Positions 9,062-17,877 of a DNA stretch of 64,000 nucleotides are shown piece by piece (positions within the stretch are counted from its first letter, which is position 1; every line of letters starts with the position of its first letter). A program made the translations under genes and the position numbers. The DNA lies in the NCBI RefSeq assembly GCF_014207595.1, contig NZ_JACHGY010000001.1:3876212-3940211 (forward strand), given 5' to 3'. Origin of the DNA: Algisphaera agarilytica. GTDB lineage: Bacteria > Planctomycetota > Phycisphaerae > Phycisphaerales > Phycisphaeraceae. Below the pieces are notes generated by a model, which worked only from the letters and a program-made list of their open reading frames with translations, made no database searches and was not told where the DNA came from.

Positions 9062-9066
9062 ATATG

Positions 9067-9210
9067 GTTTGCCTTGGTCCCCTCTCCCCCCGGGAGAGGG
9101 TTAGGGTGAGGGCACTAACGATCCGCCTGTGCCCACCGGCCGCCCGCATAAAAACTTCCAGCCGCCCTCACCCCAGCCCTCTCCCGGGGGGAGAGGGAGC
9201 AAAGGCAAAC
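9067..9210. repeat. Paired hairpin repeat (family B), full copy
   Basis: Two inverted units face each other: cccctctccccccgggagag then ggttagggtgagggc on the left (9080-9114), and the complementary ccctcaccccagccctctcc unit on the right (9164-9197). The outermost arms are GTTTGCCTT and AAGGCAAAC. Each unit is itself a hairpin, so the whole can fold into a large cruciform or transcript structure. Related copies lie at 39987, 58434 and 62585. Confidence 0.8.
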
Positions 9211-9224
9211 GCCTCGAAAGAGTT

Positions 9225-9656
9225 TCAATCGCTCTCGTCGAGCTCGCACATCCAGCCGCGCGCCCTTGCGAGGAAGTTCGGCAAGTGTCGCTCCACAAAT
9301 GTCGCCTCGTCCCACGCCTCTCCGCTTAGGAGGTGGCGATATTGCTCGGACACCACATACGAAAACGCCGGAGTACTTTCCCCCGAAGCCAACTCAACCT
9401 CAACGGTTTGCCGGTCATAGACCTCGCTCTCGAAATAATCGAGCCTTACCAACGACGCCTCATCCACATCGAAGTACAGCCTCCCCGTCACATGCATACC
9501 CTCGGCGGGCACGATCCCGGGATACACCTGCTGCGCGATCAGGAACCGCTCAAAGTCTCGAAGCGTTGCGTTTTCATGCCGAAACGAACGCCCCGTCACG
9601 ACCTCCATCACGGCCGGGATCACGAGCGAGCCGTAGGTGAAGACGTCTGCGGACAT
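9225..9656 (-). CDS. Gamma-glutamylcyclotransferase-like (AIG2/GGCT) family protein
   Basis: Starting at the ATG at 9656 the protein has 143 residues and begins with VFTYGSLVIPAVMEVVTG, the YGSL substrate-binding loop of the family. The central RLYFDVDEASLVRLDYFES matches the usual strand and the conserved acidic residue region. Family members act on gamma-glutamyl amines or peptides, or serve other cyclotransfer roles. An upstream non-ATG start would run into lysA, so the internal ATG was chosen. Confidence 0.75.
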   Translation of the reverse strand: MSADVFTYGSLVIPAVMEVVTGRSFRHENATLRDFERFLIAQQVYPGIVPAEGMHVTGRLYFDVDEASLVRLDYFESEVYDRQTVEVELASGESTPAFSYVVSEQYRHLLSGEAWDEATFVERHLPNFLARARGWMCELDESD

Positions 9657-9687
9657 AAGCACCGTTATCGCTGCGAGCTTACAACGC

Positions 9688-10956
9688 TCAGATCCCGTCC
9701 GGGATCGACTCAAACTGCGTTAACGATTCGAACGTCTGGCGTTGGCGGATCACGTGCGTCTGCCCGTCCTTCAGCAGGACTTCCGCGGCGAGGCGGCGGG
9801 AGTTGTAGTTGCTGCTCATGGCCATGCCGTAGGCGCCCGCGTCGTGGAGGACGAGGTAGTCGCCGGCGGTGGCGGTGGGCAGGCTGCGGGTGGTGACGAA
9901 GCCGCCTTCTTCCTGCGTGAAGACGTCGCAGGACTCGCACAGCGGGCCGGCCACGATGGAGTCGGTCGTGCCCTCGGGCGTCGAGCCGTCAGGGCGGACG
10001 ACCGAGATGTGGTGGTAGGCGCCGTAGAAGCTGGGGCGGACCAGGTCGTTGAAGCCTGCGTCGATCACAATGTAGTGCTTGCTGCCCGACTGCTTGACGC
10101 TGCGCACCTGCGTGAGCAGGTAGCCCGACTCGGCGACGAGGTACCGGCCCGGCTCGACTTCGAGGTGGATGTCGCGGCCGGCGATCTCGGCGATCTGTTT
10201 GCGGGCATCATCCCAGACCTGGTAGTAGCGGTCGAGGTCGATGCGCTCGAGATTGTCCTTGCGGTACGGAATCGGCAGGCCGCCGCCCGCGGAGATCGTC
10301 GTCAGCGTGTCGGCGTACTCGGCGAAGGTGCGCGCGGCATCGACCATCGCGCCAGCGACCTGGGCGAGGTGATCGAACTCGCTGCCCGAGCCGATGTGCA
10401 TGTGCAGGCCGTGGACGGTTAGGTTGTGCTTCTTGGCGGCGGCGAGGCAGTCGGCGACCTGGGTGTGCCAGATGCCGTGCTTCGAGGATTCGCCGCCGGT
10501 GTTGACCTTCTGCGAGTGGCCGTGGCCGAAGCCGGGGTTGATGCGGAGGGTGATCGGCACGTCGATGCCCGCCTCGGCGAGCTGGTCGATCATATCGGGG
10601 CTGCCAACGTTAACCGGTACGTTGTACTGGCGGATCATTTCGATCGCGTCGTTGTCGAAGATGTCGGCGGTGAAGACCACGTCGTCGGTGCCGAGCTCGT
10701 AGCCCGCGAGCTTGGCGCGGTGCATCTCCCCGGCGGTGACGGCGTCGACCTTCACGCCGTGCTTCCGCATGATCGCGAGCAGGGCCAGGTTCGAGTTGGC
10801 CTTCTGGGCGTAGCGGACGGTGTCGAACTGCTGGACCTCGCTGATGCGCTTCTCGATAACCGCGGCGTCGTACACCCAGGTGGGCGTGCCGTGGTCGGCG
10901 GCGATCTGCGAGCAGTCGAAGGGCAGGGCGGTGGCGTCGGTGGTGGGGGCGGTCAT
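9688..10956 (-). CDS. lysA: Diaminopimelate decarboxylase
   Basis: The 422-residue protein (from the ATG at 10956) is a fold type III PLP enzyme of the alanine racemase/LysA class. It has YAQKANSN (PLP Lys) near residue 48, the glycine-rich SAGGGLPIPY, and GPLCESCDVF near the C terminus with the Cys/Glu pair from the partner subunit. It decarboxylates meso-diaminopimelate to lysine; carboxynorspermidine decarboxylase is a less likely relative. A longer reading would need a TTG at 10995. The gene follows the MFS gene closely on the same strand. Confidence 0.85.
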   Translation of the reverse strand: MTAPTTDATALPFDCSQIAADHGTPTWVYDAAVIEKRISEVQQFDTVRYAQKANSNLALLAIMRKHGVKVDAVTAGEMHRAKLAGYELGTDDVVFTADIFDNDAIEMIRQYNVPVNVGSPDMIDQLAEAGIDVPITLRINPGFGHGHSQKVNTGGESSKHGIWHTQVADCLAAAKKHNLTVHGLHMHIGSGSEFDHLAQVAGAMVDAARTFAEYADTLTTISAGGGLPIPYRKDNLERIDLDRYYQVWDDARKQIAEIAGRDIHLEVEPGRYLVAESGYLLTQVRSVKQSGSKHYIVIDAGFNDLVRPSFYGAYHHISVVRPDGSTPEGTTDSIVAGPLCESCDVFTQEEGGFVTTRSLPTATAGDYLVLHDAGAYGMAMSSNYNSRRLAAEVLLKDGQTHVIRQRQTFESLTQFESIPDGI

Positions 10957-10999
10957 GGTCACGGTTGGGCTTTTCTTCGGGGGAAATCGGGGCAAAGGG

Positions 11000-12202
11000 T
11001 CATTGTAGGGCTTGCGCTGCGTCTTGGCTCGGGGCCGGGTCGAGGCGTTCCTCGCGACGCAGCTTGATGAGCGGCCAGAGCGAAGCAGCCAGGCAGAGCA
11101 GCACCAGCGGGGCGACGGCGATCAGCATCCCGCCGACGGGGTCGCCCACGACGCGCTGCAGCCCGATGCCCGCCAGGCCGATGGCGGGGCCCAGGGCAAA
11201 GCCGCTGCCGATCAGGGCCTCGTGGTGACCGCCCGCCTCGACGGATGCGTTCTCCAGCACCATGGCGTGGTAGAGCGCCGCGAAGTACACCTGCCCGCCG
11301 CAGAAGCCGAAGATCAGCTCCCCGCCGATCGCCACCGCGGTGGTCGGGGCGAACAGGACCATGAGAAACCCGGTGGGCACCCCGATCGCCGACACGGCCA
11401 GAGGCAGCGATCGGCCCCGCCAGAACGTCCAGATGCCGAGCGCCACGAAAGTGAGGAATCGGCCGACATCCAGCACCGAGGACAACGCCGGGGCCCAGAG
11501 CACGCCGTGCCCCAGCCGGTCGAAGATGCTGGGCATCAGCGGGACGAGCAGGAACATCATTGCGCACGTCCCGATCAGCGACCAGCGGGACGAGTTCATC
11601 AGGGCTCGGTACCGCCGGACACGCCGCGGGTCGGGGCGTTCGGGGTGGTCGTGCGGCAGGTGCTCGGGCACCCACGGCAGCTGCAGGATCACCGGCAGGG
11701 TGAAGAGGTAGATCGCTCCGGCGAGCATGATGAACGAGGAGGGCGGCAGCCATTCGATCATGACGCCGGTGAGCGCCAGGGCGAAAGGCATCGCACTCGA
11801 CCAGGCCATGTTGAATCTGCCGATGACCTTGAGCGTCCGGTCGGGCGTGGCCCCGGCAGTCACGTAACTCTCGATCACCGGCCACTTCATCCCGATGAGC
11901 AGGCCGATCCCCGCAAAGCCCGACCACACGATCAGCGGCGTCGGCATCAGCGCGACCGTCATGTTCAGCATGCACAGCCCGATCATCAGCGATTGCAGCG
12001 TCGGCCGTTCGCCGCGTTTCTTGGTGACCTTGTGCGAGAGCATGGCACCCGATGCGTAGCAGACGCCGAACACGATCGCGAGCCCGAGATTTTCCGCCTC
12101 GCTGAACTTGAGGATCTCGTCGGTGTAGAAATACAACCCCCGCTCGAGCAGCACGGTGGCGAGGCTCTGGAAAAAAGTCAGGGGAATAAGCAGGCGTTGC
12201 AT
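11000..12202 (-). CDS. MFS family transporter
   Basis: From the ATG at 12202 the protein has 400 residues and about twelve hydrophobic segments, with the loop-2 basic motif (SHKVTKKRGERP) typical of MFS carriers. The substrate is not evident. It lies directly upstream of lysA, with 43 bases to the lysA ATG, so the two may be co-transcribed. The start was chosen because the upstream part is compositionally unlike a membrane protein and overlaps a repeat. Confidence 0.75.
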   Translation of the reverse strand: MQRLLIPLTFFQSLATVLLERGLYFYTDEILKFSEAENLGLAIVFGVCYASGAMLSHKVTKKRGERPTLQSLMIGLCMLNMTVALMPTPLIVWSGFAGIGLLIGMKWPVIESYVTAGATPDRTLKVIGRFNMAWSSAMPFALALTGVMIEWLPPSSFIMLAGAIYLFTLPVILQLPWVPEHLPHDHPERPDPRRVRRYRALMNSSRWSLIGTCAMMFLLVPLMPSIFDRLGHGVLWAPALSSVLDVGRFLTFVALGIWTFWRGRSLPLAVSAIGVPTGFLMVLFAPTTAVAIGGELIFGFCGGQVYFAALYHAMVLENASVEAGGHHEALIGSGFALGPAIGLAGIGLQRVVGDPVGGMLIAVAPLVLLCLAASLWPLIKLRREERLDPAPSQDAAQALQ

Positions 12203-12252
12203 AGCTTTGTCGCGATCGGGCTTCGGGTTAATCGGAAGATGATAAGTAGCCG

Positions 12253-12434
12253 TCGCCTGCGCGGCGAGTGGCAGGGGCTCTGCCCCTGCACCCCGAAGGC
12301 ACCGGGCGGCGGTACGCACCATCCGAGCACGAAGCGTCAGCGAGTGCTTCTGCCGGGCACTCGCTCACGCTTCGTGCTCGGGTAGGGCTGTTGGGGTGTC
12401 GGGGCGCAGCCCTGACCGCCCGCCGCGCAGGCGA
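12253..12434. repeat. Large nested inverted repeat (family E)
   Basis: Outer arms of about 45 bases match imperfectly (starting TCGCCTGCGCGGCG on the left and ending CGCCGCGCAGGCGA on the right). Inside them, 25-bp arms at 12323-12347 and 12357-12381 match at 24 of 25 positions (CCGAGCACGAAGCGT left end). It sits between smpB and the MFS gene, both on the minus strand, and may end smpB transcription. Confidence 0.8.
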
Positions 12435-12449
12435 TCTTCCAAGAAAAAA

Positions 12450-12938
12450 CTACCCAATGACCCTTCGTGTCATTGCTTTCCGGATTTCCTTGTCGGCTTC
12501 CTTCTTGCGGATGTCCTGGCGTTTGTCGGCCTGCCGTTTGCCGACGCCGACGCCGATCTCCAGCTTGGCCATGCCGTTCTTGAAGTAGAGGGCCAGGGGG
12601 ATGATGGTGACGCCTTTGGCGGTGGTCCGGCCGTAGAGCTGCTTGATCTCGCGCTTGTGGGCAAGGAGCAGGCGGACGCGTTTCTGGTCGTGCTGGAAGG
12701 GGCCGGCCTGGGGGTAGTGGGCGATGTCCACGTTGTGCAGCTGCAGCGTCATCGCGTTCGGGTTGACCGCGACGTAGCCCTCGGCGAGGGAGACGTGGCC
12801 GTGGCGGATGCTCTTGACCTCGGTGCCCAGCAGCTTCATGCCGACTTCCAGCTTCTCGCTGATGTCGTAGTCGTGCTTGGCGCGTCGGTTGAGGATGCGC
12901 GGCTCGAAGTTGCGGGGTGGTTTCTTTCGCTTGGCCAT
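12450..12938 (-). CDS. smpB: SsrA-binding protein SmpB
   Basis: The 162-residue protein starts MAKRKK and has the SmpB core: NRRAKHDYDI, GTEVKSIRHGHVSL and the oligonucleotide-binding barrel, ending in a basic tail with ADKRQDIRKKEADKEIRK. SmpB binds tmRNA and brings it to stalled ribosomes. The start at 12938 gives the normal length; the upstream in-frame part is non-coding in character. No tmRNA gene is visible nearby. Confidence 0.95.
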   Translation of the reverse strand: MAKRKKPPRNFEPRILNRRAKHDYDISEKLEVGMKLLGTEVKSIRHGHVSLAEGYVAVNPNAMTLQLHNVDIAHYPQAGPFQHDQKRVRLLLAHKREIKQLYGRTTAKGVTIIPLALYFKNGMAKLEIGVGVGKRQADKRQDIRKKEADKEIRKAMTRRVIG

Positions 12939-13032
12939 AAATACATTCCGCTCCGCGGCTCCGGGCGGCGGATCGCACAGGGTAACCGCTCGCAGCGATT
13001 TCGGCGAAACGGTTTGTGTAGAAATGAACGAA

Positions 13033-13061
13033 AACGGCGTCCTGTTGTGCAGGACGCCGTT
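13033..13061 (-). terminator. Rho-independent terminator of folE2
   Basis: A perfect 12-bp stem (AACGGCGTCCTG) with a 5-base loop is followed on the minus strand by TTTTCGTT. It lies 60 bases after the folE2 stop. Confidence 0.85.
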
Positions 13062-13119
13062 GGGTGGTGTGGTTGTTTGCTGGCTGACAGTCAACCGTCA
13101 GGCGGCGGAGCCGAATGCC

Positions 13120-13950
13120 TTAGCGCTTGTCGCGTTCGACCATCGCGTAGGCGTTGTGGTTGTGGATCGACTCGAAGTTTTCCGAGTTGACCTGGTACCA
13201 CGCGATGCGGTCTTCGTTGTTCAGAGCCACCGCGAGGTCGCGGACGATATCTTCGACGAACTTGGGGTTCTCGTAGGCGTCTTCGGTGACGAATTTTTCG
13301 TCGGGACGCTTGAGCACCGAGAAGACCTGCGTGCTGGCGCACTTCTCGACGATCTCGAAGAGCTCTTCGATCATCATCGATTGCCCTTCTGCGAAGCGGA
13401 CCTTGGCTTCCATGACGCAGCGCTGGTTGTGGGCGCCGTACTTGGAAATTTCTTTGGAGCAGGGGCAGAGGCTGGTCGCGGGGACCTTGATGCCCAGGAT
13501 GAAGTCGTCGGTGCCGTTGGAGTTGCACTCGAAGGAGACTTCGATGTCGAGCTTGCCGGGCATGCCGGAGATGGGGGCTTCTTTGTCGATGAAGTAGGGG
13601 AACTCGAGTTCGAGGTGGGCGTCGTCGGCGTTGAGACGCTGCTTCATGTCGTGGCAGACGAGCATGATGTCTTTGGAGCTGATCGCTTCGTGGTACTTGT
13701 TGAGGATCTCCAGGAAGCGCGACATGTGGGTGCCCTTTTTCTCCTGGGGCAGCGAGACGTACATGTTCACCGTGGCCACGGTCGACTGCTTGCCGCCACT
13801 GGGGGTGTCCAGGGCGATGGGGTAGCGGATGTCTTTGACGCCCACTTTGTTGATCGCCACGCGGCGTTGATCCTGCGAACCCTGCACGTCGGGCATGGCC
13901 TGCTTGTCGGAGTTGGTGTCGGTTTCGTCGAGGGTGGAGCTGTCGGGCAT
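13120..13950 (-). CDS. folE2: GTP cyclohydrolase FolE2
   Basis: The 276-residue protein matches the FolE2 (GCYH-IB) family: KVGVKDIRYPI near the N terminus, the catalytic-Cys/metal region ATSLCPCSKEISKYGAHNQR, and IEELFEIVEKCAS towards the C terminus. It converts GTP to dihydroneopterin triphosphate for folate and, in many bacteria, queuosine precursors. The first about 25 residues are a flexible Ser/Asp-rich lead. The gene is divergent from the cobalamin adenosyltransferase gene. Confidence 0.93.
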   Translation of the reverse strand: MPDSSTLDETDTNSDKQAMPDVQGSQDQRRVAINKVGVKDIRYPIALDTPSGGKQSTVATVNMYVSLPQEKKGTHMSRFLEILNKYHEAISSKDIMLVCHDMKQRLNADDAHLELEFPYFIDKEAPISGMPGKLDIEVSFECNSNGTDDFILGIKVPATSLCPCSKEISKYGAHNQRCVMEAKVRFAEGQSMMIEELFEIVEKCASTQVFSVLKRPDEKFVTEDAYENPKFVEDIVRDLAVALNNEDRIAWYQVNSENFESIHNHNAYAMVERDKR

Positions 13951-14106
13951 GGTGATCCTTTGGTTGGACAGCGGCTGGGTGTCTCCCGGATTCGCCGCAA
14001 CGCATCAGCATAGGCGTATGTTTCCCGCGAGGCAAAAATACTTTGTTTTGACGCCGTATTTCATGACGCGGCTCAACTCCGGCAAACCGTGTCCTATCAT
14101 GCAGCA

Positions 14107-14694
14107 ATGAAGCTTTACACCAAACGTGGCGACGCGGGTCTGACCGATCTTTACGGCGGCCAACGCGTGGGGAAACACAACCTCCGCGTCGAGGCCTACG
14201 GCACCGCCGACGAACTCAACAGCGTCATCGGGCTGGTCATTTCGACCGGCGGACCCGACGAGATTTTGCAGCCCCTGACCTCGATCCAGAGCCGGTTGTT
14301 TGAGATCGGCGCCGACCTTGCGACGCCCCACGGCGAGCTGGATGAGGACGGCCACGAGACCGGCCGCAGTTCCACCGTCCCCCGTGTCGGCGAGACGCAG
14401 GTTGCTGAATTAGAGCAGTGGATCGACGCGGTCTGTGAGCCCGTGCCCGCCATGCAACACTTCGTGCTGCCGGGCGGGACCGAACTCGCTTCGCGCTTGC
14501 ACGTGGCTCGGACAGTTTGCCGCCGGGCCGAGCGGTTGTGTGTCGCGCTGGCCACGATGGAGCCCATCGGCGACCACGTCATCGTGTACCTCAACCGCCT
14601 AAGCGATCTGTTGTTTGCCATGGCCCGCCGGGCGAACCAGCTTGAGGGGGTGGACGACATCCCGTGGATCGCGCCGGGCAAGGGCGATGACTAA
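14107..14694 (+). CDS. Cob(I)alamin adenosyltransferase, PduO type
   Basis: The 195-residue protein starts MKLYTKRGDAGLTDLYGG, the ATP-binding signature of PduO/MMAB adenosyltransferases, and has CRRAERLCVAL and YLNRLSDLLFAMARRAN towards the end. It transfers the adenosyl group of ATP to cob(I)alamin to make coenzyme B12. No cobalamin riboswitch is seen upstream. It overlaps the next gene by 8 bases, suggesting coupling. Confidence 0.92.
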   Translation: MKLYTKRGDAGLTDLYGGQRVGKHNLRVEAYGTADELNSVIGLVISTGGPDEILQPLTSIQSRLFEIGADLATPHGELDEDGHETGRSSTVPRVGETQVAELEQWIDAVCEPVPAMQHFVLPGGTELASRLHVARTVCRRAERLCVALATMEPIGDHVIVYLNRLSDLLFAMARRANQLEGVDDIPWIAPGKGDD

Positions 14695-15508
14695 AGCCGA
14701 TGACCCAGCGAAGCCCAAGCGACGCCGGCGGAAACGGAGGCGGGTTTTGAAGATCGTCGGCGGGTTGCTGTTGCTCGGGGTGCTCATGCTCCCGGCATGC
14801 GGGCACATCCAGGTCGCGTTGCTGCCCATCGCTGAAACCATCGGGCCGGAGGGCACGTTCCGGGTGGACGTGGGGGACGAGAAACTGATCGCACTCACCA
14901 TCGACGACGGCCCGTCGGATCACACCGAGCCGATACTCGATCTGCTGGCGGAGCACGACATCACCGCAACGTTTTTCATCCACGCCGACCACCTCGACGT
15001 GATGGGCGAGAGGGGTGACAAGGCGGTGCAGCGCATCCTGAGCGAGGGGCACGAGCTGGGCAACCACACGCTGTCCGATGTGCCGAGCGTTTCGTTAAGC
15101 GAGTCGGAATTCGCCGCAACGTTTAGCGCCGCCGACCAACGGCTGCGTGACTTGGGGGTGGAGCCGCGTTGGTTCCGCACCGCGGGCGGGAATTTCGACC
15201 CCGACGTGATGTTGCCCGCCGTGGTGGCCGCGGGATACGAGCCCACGTTTGCCATGGGTTCGTTTATGCCGTGGGACACGTTCCTGCATCTGCCCGAGAC
15301 TTACGGCAGGCAGATCGGCGGGGCGGCCTTCCCCGGTGCGATTCTGGTGCTGCACGAAGGTATCGGCGAGCAAGCGGGCCGGGGTGAACGGACCCTGAGG
15401 ACGTTGGAGAAACTGATCGAGGTCACCGAGAAACGCGGCTACCGGATGCGGAGTTTGTCGGAAGTGGTGGACCACTCACGACAGGTCGATGCCGGGCAGG
15501 GCTTGTGA
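14687..15508 (+). CDS. Polysaccharide deacetylase (NodB homology) lipoprotein-like protein
   Basis: Starting at the ATG at 14687 (273 residues) the protein has a very basic N terminus (KPKRRRRKRRR), one hydrophobic segment with a Cys (LMLPACG, possible lipobox), then a NodB domain. Motif 1 is complete (TIDDGPSD). In motif 2 the usual HxxxH reads NHTLSD, so the second metal His appears replaced by Asp. Family members remove acetyl or formyl groups from cell wall or exopolysaccharide sugars. Its 3' end overlaps the converging pseudouridine synthase gene by 33 bases. Confidence 0.8.
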   Translation: MTKADDPAKPKRRRRKRRRVLKIVGGLLLLGVLMLPACGHIQVALLPIAETIGPEGTFRVDVGDEKLIALTIDDGPSDHTEPILDLLAEHDITATFFIHADHLDVMGERGDKAVQRILSEGHELGNHTLSDVPSVSLSESEFAATFSAADQRLRDLGVEPRWFRTAGGNFDPDVMLPAVVAAGYEPTFAMGSFMPWDTFLHLPETYGRQIGGAAFPGAILVLHEGIGEQAGRGERTLRTLEKLIEVTEKRGYRMRSLSEVVDHSRQVDAGQGL

Positions 15509-16789
15509 GAGGTTGATGTGCGTGCCGTCGGTGACGACTTCGCCCTCGGCCCGGTGGTTGGCTTCGAGCTCACGGACGATGTCGAGCATTGGCGAGTGGA
15601 GCGGGGCGGTAAAAGTCATCGATTGTTCGCTCACCGGGTGTTGAATGCGCAGGAGTGCCGCGTGCAGGGCGGGGGTGCCCATGACGAGTTCACCGCTGGC
15701 GGCGCGCTCGGCGGCTTTCGCCTCGATCTTCTGGCCCTCGGCCTTGGTGCGGGCGAAGTTGAGGTTGGGCCGCGCCCCGGCCGCGATCGGAGGGTCGAGG
15801 AGTTCGGGAGGCCCGACGGTTTCGCCGCCGTAGAGCTGGTCGCCGACGATGGGGAAGCCGTGGTAGGACAGGTGCACGCGGATCTGGTGGGTCCGCCCGG
15901 ACTTGAGCTCGCACTCGATGAGCGAGAACCCCTTGTACCGGCGACGCACGCGGAAAAACGTCAGCGATTCCTTGCCGCTTGCATCGTTGCGCACGGCGTG
16001 CCCTTCGCGGATGGTCGGGTGCTTGCCCAGCGGCTGGTTGATCGCGCCGGAGGGTGGGTCCGGGCAGCCGTGGACCAAGGCGAGGTAGCACTTGAGGTTG
16101 GTGCGGTCTTCGAACTGCTTGGCGAGGAGCCAGTGGGTGGTTTCCTGCTTGGCGAAGATGATCACGCCGGTGGTGTTCATGTCCAGGCGGTGGACGACGC
16201 CGGGGCGCTGATCGTCTTTGCCGACTTCCGAGAGCTCGGTCTTCTGCGCCTTGGCCTGCTCGGTGAACGGCGAGGCGTTGTAGCCGGGGTGTTCGAGGTG
16301 GTAGGCCAGGGCGTTGACCATCGTGCCGGTCTTGTATTTCCGGGCGGGGTGGACGATGAAGTTGGCCTGCTTGTTGACCACGACCATGTCGCGGTCTTCG
16401 AAGAGGATGTGCAGCGGGATCGGCTCGGGGTGGACGTCGATCGCGGGCTTGGGCGGGACCATCACCTCGACGCGGTCGTTTTGGCGGAGCTTGTAGGACG
16501 GCTTGACGTTGTTGCCGTTGACGGTGACGCCGCCCAGGCCGATGAGCTTCTGGATCTGGTTGCGGCTGATGCCCTTTAGGCGGTTGTGCAGATACACATC
16601 CAGCCGTTTCTTGGAATCGGTGGTGATGTCGTAAACGCGGTGCTCGGCCCCGGCGTCTTCGAGCTCTTCGAGGGTCGTGGCCTCGTAACGCGCATCGGGA
16701 TCGAGCTCGCGGTCGGGCGCGGGCTCGGGGGAGTCGTGGCTTAAGTCAAAAGGGTTGGAAGCGTCGGGTTGATCTTCTTCCGCGGGCAT
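15476..16789 (-). CDS. RluD-type 23S rRNA/tRNA pseudouridine synthase
   Basis: The 437-residue protein has an acidic N-terminal extension (about 50 residues), an S4 RNA-binding domain (RLDVYLHNRLKGISRNQIQKLI, about 64-125) and a RluA/RluD catalytic domain with HRLDMNTTG (catalytic Asp) near residue 205 and SGRTHQIRVHL near 303. It turns uridine into pseudouridine in rRNA or tRNA. It is longer than usual because of inserts and a long tail. The ATG at 16789 is preferred over a GTG three codons upstream. Confidence 0.85.
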   Translation of the reverse strand: MPAEEDQPDASNPFDLSHDSPEPAPDRELDPDARYEATTLEELEDAGAEHRVYDITTDSKKRLDVYLHNRLKGISRNQIQKLIGLGGVTVNGNNVKPSYKLRQNDRVEVMVPPKPAIDVHPEPIPLHILFEDRDMVVVNKQANFIVHPARKYKTGTMVNALAYHLEHPGYNASPFTEQAKAQKTELSEVGKDDQRPGVVHRLDMNTTGVIIFAKQETTHWLLAKQFEDRTNLKCYLALVHGCPDPPSGAINQPLGKHPTIREGHAVRNDASGKESLTFFRVRRRYKGFSLIECELKSGRTHQIRVHLSYHGFPIVGDQLYGGETVGPPELLDPPIAAGARPNLNFARTKAEGQKIEAKAAERAASGELVMGTPALHAALLRIQHPVSEQSMTFTAPLHSPMLDIVRELEANHRAEGEVVTDGTHINLSQALPGIDLS

Positions 16790-16810
16790 GACGAGCACAT
16801 TCCTACTCCA

Positions 16811-16957
16811 CCTGTAGCCTCGGGTTCAATCCCCCTCCCTTGAGGGAGGGGTTAGGGGAGGGTGACTAACCTCGCCCCAAACCACGGCAAACCGCAAGCC
16901 TCGGCACCCTCCCCCGGCCCCTCCCTCAAGGGAGGGGAGAAGACAAAACGCTACAGG
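16811..16957. repeat. Paired hairpin repeat (family A), full copy
   Basis: The left unit ccctcccttgagggaggggt then taggggagggtg and the right unit caccctcccccggcccctcc then ctcaagggagggg face each other, bounded by CCTGTAGC and GCTACAGG. The copy at 26048 has the same ends and a recognisably related centre. Confidence 0.8.
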
Positions 16958-17026
16958 TGAAAACGTTTTGGTCTACTGGGGGCTGGGCGTTTTTCGGGCG
17001 AGGTGGACCGCCCGTGACGGCTCGCG

Positions 17027-17803
17027 TCACTCGGCCGCGGCGGGCTCGGCTTCGGCGGCGGGTTCCGCTTCGGCCGAGGCTTCGGGGGTTTCCGGGGCAA
17101 GCTCGAAGGGCGTGGTGAGGTCGACACCGCTGACGGTGGGCGGGGCGGACGATCCGCTGGCCGACTCTTCGGCGACAGGCTCGGGGGCGAACTCGACGGC
17201 CTCGGCAAGCTCGGGCAGGAGGGCCAGGCGGTTCTCGGCGAGGCTCACCCAGTAGGGGAACTCGCCCTCGGCCTTGGTCTTGATCTGCTTGTAGAACTCG
17301 CCGGCCTTGGCGGTGTCGTACTGCGATTCGGCGACGGTCGCCAGGCCGTCAAGTGCGTTGAGCTCGAAGATGAGGTGGGGCGCTTCGTCGAGCGCGGCCT
17401 GGTACTGCTCGGCGGCCGAGCTGAGGATCGCCGGGGCGTCTTCATCCGAGGCGGTGCGCGATTCGGCGAGCAGCAGGTCACCGGCGTTGAGGTGGGCCTT
17501 GGCCCGGACGGCGGGGTTCTTGTTGCTCTCGGCGGTGACTTCGAGCGCTTCGGGGGTGACCGAGGCGTAGAGGTCCAGCCAGGCGGTCTGCAGGGCGGAC
17601 TCGCGGTTCTTGGTGATCAAGTTGTAGCCGGCGAAGACGATGGCAAAGATCGCCAGGCCGCCGATGAACTGGGTTCCGAACTTGTCGTAGACGTACTTCA
17701 CGTCGCTGAAGAAGCTGGACAGCTCGCTGTCCATGTCCGCTTCGTGCGGGTCGTGAGCCATCGGGGCGTTCTTGGGCGGGGTGGCTTTGGGGGGCGTTTC
17801 CAT
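17027..17803 (-). CDS. Membrane-anchored TPR-like protein (YfgM-like)
   Basis: The 258-residue protein has a short cytoplasmic N terminus, one membrane helix (about 47-64, FIGGLAIFAIVFAGYNLI), then alpha-helical repeats with Ala-rich helix pairs. It ends in an Ala/Glu/Pro tail. This layout resembles YfgM-type periplasmic TPR proteins that help outer-membrane chaperones, but similarity is structural rather than motif-based. It precedes no obvious partner; the downstream gene on the same strand is the RluD-type synthase. Confidence 0.6.
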   Translation of the reverse strand: METPPKATPPKNAPMAHDPHEADMDSELSSFFSDVKYVYDKFGTQFIGGLAIFAIVFAGYNLITKNRESALQTAWLDLYASVTPEALEVTAESNKNPAVRAKAHLNAGDLLLAESRTASDEDAPAILSSAAEQYQAALDEAPHLIFELNALDGLATVAESQYDTAKAGEFYKQIKTKAEGEFPYWVSLAENRLALLPELAEAVEFAPEPVAEESASGSSAPPTVSGVDLTTPFELAPETPEASAEAEPAAEAEPAAAE

Positions 17804-17877
17804 GGGGTGGCAATTCCGGGGGCGATCCCGGTCCGCGTGAGAGCGGTCGAGAGGCGATTAGGTTGAGGAGAATGAAA

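Noticed and set aside
9067-9210. CRISPR array
   Set aside because: There are only two inverted, not direct, units and no regular spacers; no cas genes occur in the window.
9657-9713. Upstream start for the GGCT-like protein
   Set aside because: It would overlap the lysA 3' end and add a basic stretch before the YGSL core that the family does not have.
14000-14106. Cobalamin riboswitch before the adenosyltransferase gene
   Set aside because: Only about 150 bases lie between divergent genes and no B12-box-like sequence is seen.
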